The notes below the pieces were generated by a model, which saw only the letters and a list, made by a program, of their open reading frames with translations, searched no databases and was not told the DNA's origin. A stretch of DNA of 64,000 nucleotides from an uncultured Neokomagataea sp. (lineage in GTDB: Bacteria > Pseudomonadota > Alphaproteobacteria > Acetobacterales > Acetobacteraceae). This document shows positions 59,672 to 64,000 of the stretch, one piece after another (position 1 is the stretch's first letter; each line of letters opens with the position of its first letter). Where the stretch lies: positions 45,667 through 109,666 of the forward strand of contig NZ_CAMKWA010000008.1 in NCBI RefSeq assembly GCF_946476835.1. Reading direction: 5' to 3'. A program made the translations under genes and the position numbers.

Positions 59672-61036
59672 ATGCCTAGCCCCGCTCTTTCGCAGCCGCA
59701 TGTCGGCCTGTTCATCCTCGGCCTGATCGCCACCATTATTCTTATTGGCGTATCAATCCTTATCTCTCTTTCAGAGATTTCCTTTGCCGCAGCGCGAGAC
59801 GTCCGCCTGCGCTCAAAAGCAGATGCCGGGGATCCACGGGCGATTGCCTTCTTAAAGCTTCGCCGAAATAGCGGGCAAGTCATTACGGTCTTACAAATCT
59901 GCTTGAATGCCGTTGGTGTCTTGGGCGGTATCATCAGCGATTCAATGTTGAGCGCACCACTTGCCGCCGCCTTAAAAGCCTGTGGCCTGTCTAGTACCTT
60001 GTCTGATCAACTTGGTGCCGCGCTCGGGTTTATTCTCATCACGGGCTTGTTTGTTCTTTTTGCAGACTTACTGCCCAAACGTATCGCCATGAATGCGCCA
60101 GACCGCATTGCCCTCAAGGTTGGCTGGTTCCCAGCCATTGCCCTCAAAGTCTTATATCCGGCGGTTTGGGTCTTTTCCAAAATCTCAGACGCACTGCTGC
60201 GTTTCTTGAAAATTCCAGCAACAGCAACAGTTGAGCCCGTCACACCAGAAGATCTGCGCGCTATTCTTGCCGCAGGCACAGCCTCTGGCATCTTGCTCGA
60301 AGAAGAGCACCAGATGATTCAGAACGTGCTTGGCCTGCAAGACCGCTCCGTCACCTCTGCGATGACACCACGTGATGAAATTGTTTATCTGGACGTCCAA
60401 GAAACACCAGAAACACAACGCGATAAAGTCCGCGTACGCCCCTATTCACGTTACCCTTTGTGCAATGGCGACTTAGACCATGTGATCGGCTCCATTCGTG
60501 CTGAAGACGTGTTGGTTGCTGTAGTGGATAAGCCTCAAGATACGGAACTCCCCACACCGGGCACCAACCAAATTTTCAAAATGCGCCGTGACGTCTTGTC
60601 ATTGCCCGATACGCTGAACCTGTGGGAAACACTGGCACAATTTGACGTCAACGGCGCGGGCTTTGCTCTCATCGTCAACGAATATGGCCTCGTTGTTGGC
60701 CTTATTACCTATAAAGATATCATGGGGGCCCTCATGGATGGCCTCGTCAGCCCCTTTGAAGAACAAGCCATCGTCCGACGCGATGATAATTCGTGGCTCA
60801 TTGACGGTGCCGCCCCCATCGGGGACGTCATACGTGAACTCGATATCCCTGTTTTCGATGATGCGCAAAATTTCGATACTATTGGCGGCTTCGTCATGAA
60901 CCGCTTGCGCCGTATGGCGCGCAAGACCGACAGGGTCGATGCCGCTGGTTGCCGCTTCGAGGTGGTCGATGTTGATGGCTTCCGTATTAACCAACTCCTC
61001 GTGACACGCCTCAATGCCATCAAGGAGCGCCCGTAA
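59672..61036 (+). CDS. CNNM/CorC-type membrane protein (hemolysin-like family)
   Basis: A 454-residue protein with an N-terminal DUF21/CNNM transmembrane domain (helices near 12-35, 75-100, 110-135), then a CBS pair beginning ITPED-like VTPEDLRAILAAGTASG and MTPRDEIVYLDV, and a C-terminal CorC_HlyC domain (DNSWLIDGAAPIGDVIRELD). Family members are linked to magnesium or cobalt transport and resistance; the old label hemolysin is misleading. It follows ligA after 84 nt and abuts pncA directly, with no base between. Confidence 0.9.
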   Translation: MPSPALSQPHVGLFILGLIATIILIGVSILISLSEISFAAARDVRLRSKADAGDPRAIAFLKLRRNSGQVITVLQICLNAVGVLGGIISDSMLSAPLAAALKACGLSSTLSDQLGAALGFILITGLFVLFADLLPKRIAMNAPDRIALKVGWFPAIALKVLYPAVWVFSKISDALLRFLKIPATATVEPVTPEDLRAILAAGTASGILLEEEHQMIQNVLGLQDRSVTSAMTPRDEIVYLDVQETPETQRDKVRVRPYSRYPLCNGDLDHVIGSIRAEDVLVAVVDKPQDTELPTPGTNQIFKMRRDVLSLPDTLNLWETLAQFDVNGAGFALIVNEYGLVVGLITYKDIMGALMDGLVSPFEEQAIVRRDDNSWLIDGAAPIGDVIRELDIPVFDDAQNFDTIGGFVMNRLRRMARKTDRVDAAGCRFEVVDVDGFRINQLLVTRLNAIKERP

Positions 61037-61621
61037 ATGTCGGTTTCAGAACGCTCTGCTCTGATTATTATTGATGTACAAAATGATTTTTTACCCGGCG
61101 GCACCTTAGCCGTTCCCCAGGGCGATACCATCATTCAGCCTATCAATGCGTTACTCACGCAGCCTTGGGACACGGTCATCGCGACCAAAGACTGGCACCC
61201 TCCTCAGCACTGCTCCTTCAAAGCGCAAGGCGGTGACTGGCCAGCACATTGCATCGCCGGCACAGCGGGAGCGCAATTCCCTCCCAGCCTACACACCAGC
61301 GCTATCCATCACATTGTACATAAGGGCCTAGACCCTCATTGCGATAGTTATTCCGCGTTTTTTGATAATAACCGCCTTCACACGACAGGCTTAGAAAGCT
61401 TGCTAAAAGGCCTCAAGATCACGCACCTACATATTTGCGGCTTAGCCCTGGATGTCTGCGTTAATGCGACAATTCAAGATGCCCTAGAATGCGGCTTTCA
61501 CGTCTCGCTGCACACAAATGCCGCGCAAGGTCTTCAAAAAGACCCTACACCACTCTTAAACAACCTTACCAAGCAAGGCGTCACACTAAACTCTTCTACG
61601 ATGCCATTCATACGCGAATAA
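61037..61621 (+). CDS. pncA: Nicotinamidase
   Basis: Hydrolyses nicotinamide to nicotinate for NAD salvage. The 194-residue protein has the catalytic triad pattern of PncA: D13 in IIDVQNDFLPGGTL, the Lys in VHKGLDPHCDSYSAF and the Cys in CGLALDVCVNAT. Metal ligands are in TKDWHPPQHCSF. An isochorismatase-type hydrolase is the alternative, but DWHPPQH and the HKG block favour nicotinamidase. Its ATG follows directly on the stop of the preceding gene. Confidence 0.94.
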   Translation: MSVSERSALIIIDVQNDFLPGGTLAVPQGDTIIQPINALLTQPWDTVIATKDWHPPQHCSFKAQGGDWPAHCIAGTAGAQFPPSLHTSAIHHIVHKGLDPHCDSYSAFFDNNRLHTTGLESLLKGLKITHLHICGLALDVCVNATIQDALECGFHVSLHTNAAQGLQKDPTPLLNNLTKQGVTLNSSTMPFIRE

Positions 61622-61633
61622 CATTTTAAGCGT

Positions 61634-61680
61634 GGTGCCTACGCTCTACTTATTAACGAAGATTGAGCATGCGTGGCACC
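61634..61680 (+). other. Imperfect hairpin downstream of pncA
   Basis: GGTGCC-T-ACGC and GCGTGGCACC can pair over 10 bp with one bulge, about 12 nt after the pncA stop, with a loop of about 30 nt. There is no T-run, so a role as terminator is doubtful. The rest of the gap to the tRNA holds only AT-rich sequence and the repeat at 61811-61838. Confidence 0.35.
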
Positions 61681-61810
61681 GTACAGGCCTTCTACAAACA
61701 TTAAAATTTTTGAGAAAAGTTTCTACGCAATGACATGAGCCTGCATCATAAGGCTCACCCCGCAGTCGCACGATTACATAAATAAATAGGAAAGTGCCTT
61801 AACACTTTAG

Positions 61811-61838
61811 TAGAAACTTTGAATAACTAAAGTTTCTA
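61811..61838. repeat. Perfect inverted repeat downstream of tRNA-Arg
   Basis: TAGAAACTTT / AAAGTTTCTA, a 10-bp AT-rich stem with an 8-nt loop, lies 30 nt past the 3' end of tRNA-Arg on the transcribed strand. A third copy of AAAGTTTCTA stands alone near 61714-61724. It may help end tRNA transcription, though the stem is AT-rich. Confidence 0.45.
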
Positions 61839-61867
61839 TTGATTAAGTCTTATATTTTTTGATTTGT

Positions 61868-61944
61868 TGGTGCGCCCTGCTGGATTCGAACCAGCGACCC
61901 ACAGCTTAGAAGGCTGTTGCTCTATCCAACTGAGCTAAGGGCGC
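61868..61944 (-). tRNA. tRNA-Arg(UCU)
   Basis: On the minus strand the acceptor stem pairs GCGCCCT with AGGGCGC, A is the discriminator and CCA is encoded. The anticodon arm ACAGC-CTTCTAA-GCTGT gives anticodon TCT, reading AGA. The T arm has GGTTCGAATCC. All four stems form. Confidence 0.97.
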
Positions 61945-61987
61945 ACAGTTGCAACAGCATCCAAAATCAGGAAGCTGTGCTTCCTAG

Positions 61988-62064
61988 TGGTCGGGGCGCC
62001 CGGACTCGAACCGGGGGCCTCTTGTACCCAAAACAAGCGCGCTACCAGGCTGCGCCACGCCCCG
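61988..62064 (-). tRNA. tRNA-Pro(UGG)
   Basis: On the minus strand the acceptor stem pairs CGGGGCG with CGCCCCG, A is the discriminator and CCA is encoded. The anticodon arm CTTGT-TTTGGGT-ACAAG gives TGG. The T arm has GGTTCGAGTCC. It lies 43 nt upstream of tRNA-Arg in the same direction, so the two are probably cotranscribed. Confidence 0.97.
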
Positions 62065-62114
62065 AACTGAGGCTGTGTATAGGCCTAACCAGTTCGGGGC
62101 GCAAGGGGGTATTT

Positions 62115-62621
62115 TTACTTTTTTTCACTTTTTGCCAGAGGAGGCACAAAAAGAGGTGCCGTATCCCACGGGAACAGTACCCATGTATCCTGAGAGACCT
62201 CTGTCACATAGTGATCTGTCAAAGGCTTGCCATCTGGCTTTGCGTACAAGCACGCAAAAACGGCCTTTGGCAGCATCTCGCGTACAACACGTGCGGTAAC
62301 CCCTGAATCAACCAGGTCGTCAACAATCAAAAAGCCTTCACCATCACCAGCCGCATCTGGCGACTTAATGACCTTTGGCTCGCCCTGCGTGCCTTCTTCA
62401 GCTGCGTAGGTCACGACCGAAACGCTTTCGATCAAACGGCAGCCCAATTCACGCCCCAAGATCGCCGCGGGGATCAAACCACCGCGCGTAATGGCAACGA
62501 TGCCGCGAAACGGCCCATGAGCCTGCATAAGGTTAGAAGCAAGCAAACGCGCATCCCGGTGCAGTTGATCCCAGGTTACGGTCGCATAATGAACGGTTTG
62601 TGGTGTCTGTGTAGTAGTCAT
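62115..62621 (-). CDS. gpt: Xanthine (xanthine-guanine) phosphoribosyltransferase
   Basis: Purine salvage enzyme joining xanthine or guanine to PRPP. The 168-residue protein has the PRPP loop [14 protein letters not shown] (97-110), [15 protein letters not shown] (46-60) and the C-terminal [12 protein letters not shown] block typical of Gpt. The frame is open 26 codons upstream, but GAGGAAGG just before the ATG at 62621 sets the start. It lies upstream of tRNA-Pro and tRNA-Arg on the same strand, with only 50 nt between, so the three may share a transcript. Confidence 0.93.
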   Translation of the reverse strand: MTTTQTPQTVHYATVTWDQLHRDARLLASNLMQAHGPFRGIVAITRGGLIPAAILGRELGCRLIESVSVVTYAAEEGTQGEPKVIKSPDAAGDGEGFLIVDDLVDSGVTARVVREMLPKAVFACLYAKPDGKPLTDHYVTEVSQDTWVLFPWDTAPLFVPPLAKSEKK

Positions 62622-62692
62622 GCGCCTTCCTCTGCCCTCCATGACACCGATTTGCAATCGGCTTCCTGAAGAAAAAACACTATGATGAAAAC

Positions 62693-63913
62693 ATGTCACT
62701 GTCTCTCTTCAAAACGATCCCCGGGTTCCGTAGCCTCGCATTCTCGCGTCTATGCAGCCAACTCGCCTCATCCACCCTCGCTGTGGCCATCGGGTGGCAC
62801 CTTTATGACATGACGCATAGCGTCGCGGCTCTCGGCTATATCGGCCTTGCCCAATTCCTCCCAATGGTGCCCCTCACCTTTATCTCCGGGCATGTCGCGG
62901 ATCGCTTTAATAGACAGCGCGTCGTTCAAATCTGTCAGGCCCTTGAAGCTCTCACCTTGCTGGCCATGACGGTTGCCACGCTCTGCCACGCACTACATCC
63001 AGCTGGAATTTACGCTCTAGGCGTTATGCTTGGCACATTGCGCAGCTTCGAAATGCCTTGCCAACAAGCCTTCCTTCCCTCCCTCACCCCCGCAGCTTTG
63101 CTGCCGCAGGCACAATCGCTCGTCACATCTCTCTTTATGGTCGCATCCATCGCAGGCCCCAGCCTGGGTGGCCTACTCTATGGTCTTGGGCCCGCTGTGA
63201 GTTACGGCATTACCAGCGCGCTTTTCCTTGCAGCCTTTATCAGCACATCCAACATCCGGCTCATGACACGCGCGGCCAGCAAAGACCCTGTCACCCTGAG
63301 TTCTGTCTTTGCGGGGCTCGCATTCTTAAGCACACGTAGAGACCTGCTCGGCGCAATCTCCATGGACTTATTTGCCGTCTTACTAGGCGGCGCTACAGCC
63401 ATGCTCCCCGTTTATGCCGAAAGTATTCTCCATGCCGGCCCCATGGGTCTTGGCCTACTCCGTGCAGCGCCAGCCATTGGCGCCCTCGGCATGTCTCTTT
63501 GGCTCGCCCGTTATCCTCTGGGCCGACGCAGCGGCATGTCCATGTATTTATCGGTTTTCGTCTTTGGCATCGCGACCATCATTTTTGGAGGCTCGCATAC
63601 GATTTGGATTTCTATCCTCGCCCTCATCACACTAGGCGCAGCCGATGTGATCAGCATGGTCGTCCGATCATCACTCGTGCAATTAGCCACGCCAGACGCC
63701 ATGCGTGGCCGCGTTTCTGCCGTGAATACCTTATTTATTGGCTCAAGCAATCAACTGGGAGAATTTGAAAGCGGCATGATAGGTTCCGCGATAGGACCAG
63801 AGGCCGCCGTCATTACCGGTGGTATTGGCACCATTCTTGTGGCAGCAGCCTGGATACCACTTTTCCCACGCCTGTGGTCACTCGACAGACTTGAGGAAAT
63901 AAAGCCAGAGTAA
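62693..63913 (+). CDS. Major facilitator superfamily transporter, EntS/macrolide-efflux-like
   Basis: A 406-residue protein with about 12 hydrophobic helices. The first loop contains GHVADRFNRQRVVQICQALE, the MFS motif A (G-x3-D-R-x2-R). The opening FKTIPGFRSLAFSRLCSQLA and the pattern IGWHLYDMTHSVAALGYIGL resemble the EntS/MefA-like exporters (DHA3 group). Substrate unknown. It is divergent from gpt with a 71-nt gap and has its own terminator, so it stands alone. No strong Shine-Dalgarno is visible before the ATG. Confidence 0.9.
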   Translation: MSLSLFKTIPGFRSLAFSRLCSQLASSTLAVAIGWHLYDMTHSVAALGYIGLAQFLPMVPLTFISGHVADRFNRQRVVQICQALEALTLLAMTVATLCHALHPAGIYALGVMLGTLRSFEMPCQQAFLPSLTPAALLPQAQSLVTSLFMVASIAGPSLGGLLYGLGPAVSYGITSALFLAAFISTSNIRLMTRAASKDPVTLSSVFAGLAFLSTRRDLLGAISMDLFAVLLGGATAMLPVYAESILHAGPMGLGLLRAAPAIGALGMSLWLARYPLGRRSGMSMYLSVFVFGIATIIFGGSHTIWISILALITLGAADVISMVVRSSLVQLATPDAMRGRVSAVNTLFIGSSNQLGEFESGMIGSAIGPEAAVITGGIGTILVAAAWIPLFPRLWSLDRLEEIKPE

Positions 63914-63937
63914 TCTGGCTAAAGAATTTTATTTTTT
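63903..63937 (+). terminator. Rho-independent terminator overlapping the end of the MFS gene
   Basis: AGCCAGA-GTAA-TCTGGCT is a 7-bp stem whose loop contains the TAA stop codon of the transporter gene. A T-rich tract (TTTTATTTTTT) begins 6 nt after it. Confidence 0.72.
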
Positions 63938-63949
63938 AAGAAAAATAGC

Positions 63950-64000
63950 TGGCTCCCGAAGTAGGACTCGAACCTACGACCCAGCGATTAACAGTCGCTT
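63950..64000 (-). tRNA. tRNA-Asn(GUU), 3' part; 5' end lies beyond the window
   Basis: The minus strand reads AAGCGACTGTTAATCGCTGG then a T arm with GGTTCGAGTCC, ending TCGGGAG-CCA. The anticodon loop CTGTTAA gives GTT, and the discriminator is G, as expected for Asn. The D arm and 5' acceptor strand are cut off by the window edge. Confidence 0.92.

Overview
The window is a stretch of core chromosome from an alphaproteobacterium, most likely an acetic acid bacterium (Acetobacteraceae). This rests on the Alphaproteobacteria-only protein GapR (DUF2312), the pepA / lptFG-lptD-surA-ksgA neighbourhood, the moderately GC-rich codon use, and the style of RpoD, CarA and FtsZ. The genus cannot be fixed from sequence reading alone. 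No insertion sequence, prophage, CRISPR array or clear pseudogene was seen.

Layout. (1) 1-10.6 kb: the 5' part of pepA reads leftward. Then cysQ, a Sua5-type tRNA t6A enzyme and an unknown coiled-coil membrane protein are followed by the outer-membrane biogenesis run lptF-lptG-lptD-surA, then rsmA(ksgA)-tag-ynfA. (2) 10.6-19.4 kb, all leftward: a DinB-family protein, rpsF-rpsR-rplI with a strong terminator, a GNAT acetyltransferase coupled to rpoD, dnaG, a methyl-accepting chemotaxis protein and a YqeY protein. (3) 19.6-24.3 kb: carA-carB; carA carries an in-frame N-terminal helix-turn-helix domain. (4) 24.3-33.7 kb is mixed: a small AT-richer patch with an XRE regulator and a cold-shock-like/TM2 membrane protein, greA-ilvA, a TonB-dependent receptor, a small membrane protein, gapR, zwf with a coupled unknown membrane protein, and an alpha/beta hydrolase. 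(5) rnpB (RNase P RNA), then the AT-rich mra control region with three MraZ boxes. (6) 34.5-59.6 kb: a complete division and cell wall cluster on one strand, mraZ-rsmH-ftsL-ftsI-murE-murF-mraY-murD-ftsW-murG-murC-murB-ddl-ftsQ-ftsA-ftsZ-lpxC, continuing into bamD-recN-ligA. (7) 59.6-64 kb: a CNNM/CorC-type membrane protein and nicotinamidase, tRNA-Arg(UCU), tRNA-Pro(UGG), a xanthine-type phosphoribosyltransferase, an MFS exporter and the 3' part of tRNA-Asn(GUU).

How the genes work together. The lpt/surA block and lpxC/bamD build and fill the outer membrane. The dcw cluster makes lipid II and assembles the divisome. rpsF-rpsR-rplI, rpoD, dnaG, carAB, greA and zwf are housekeeping. Many dcw genes overlap by ATGA or TAATG, so translational coupling is expected. 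The points most worth a second look are the HTH-CarA fusion with an internal Shine-Dalgarno, an inverted repeat that would bury the ribosome-binding site of the chemotaxis receptor, the MraZ operator, the cold-shock-like/TM2 fusion with an unexplained coding-like remnant next to it, and low-complexity tails on FtsL, S6, L9 and FtsZ. No wholly new system could be demonstrated.
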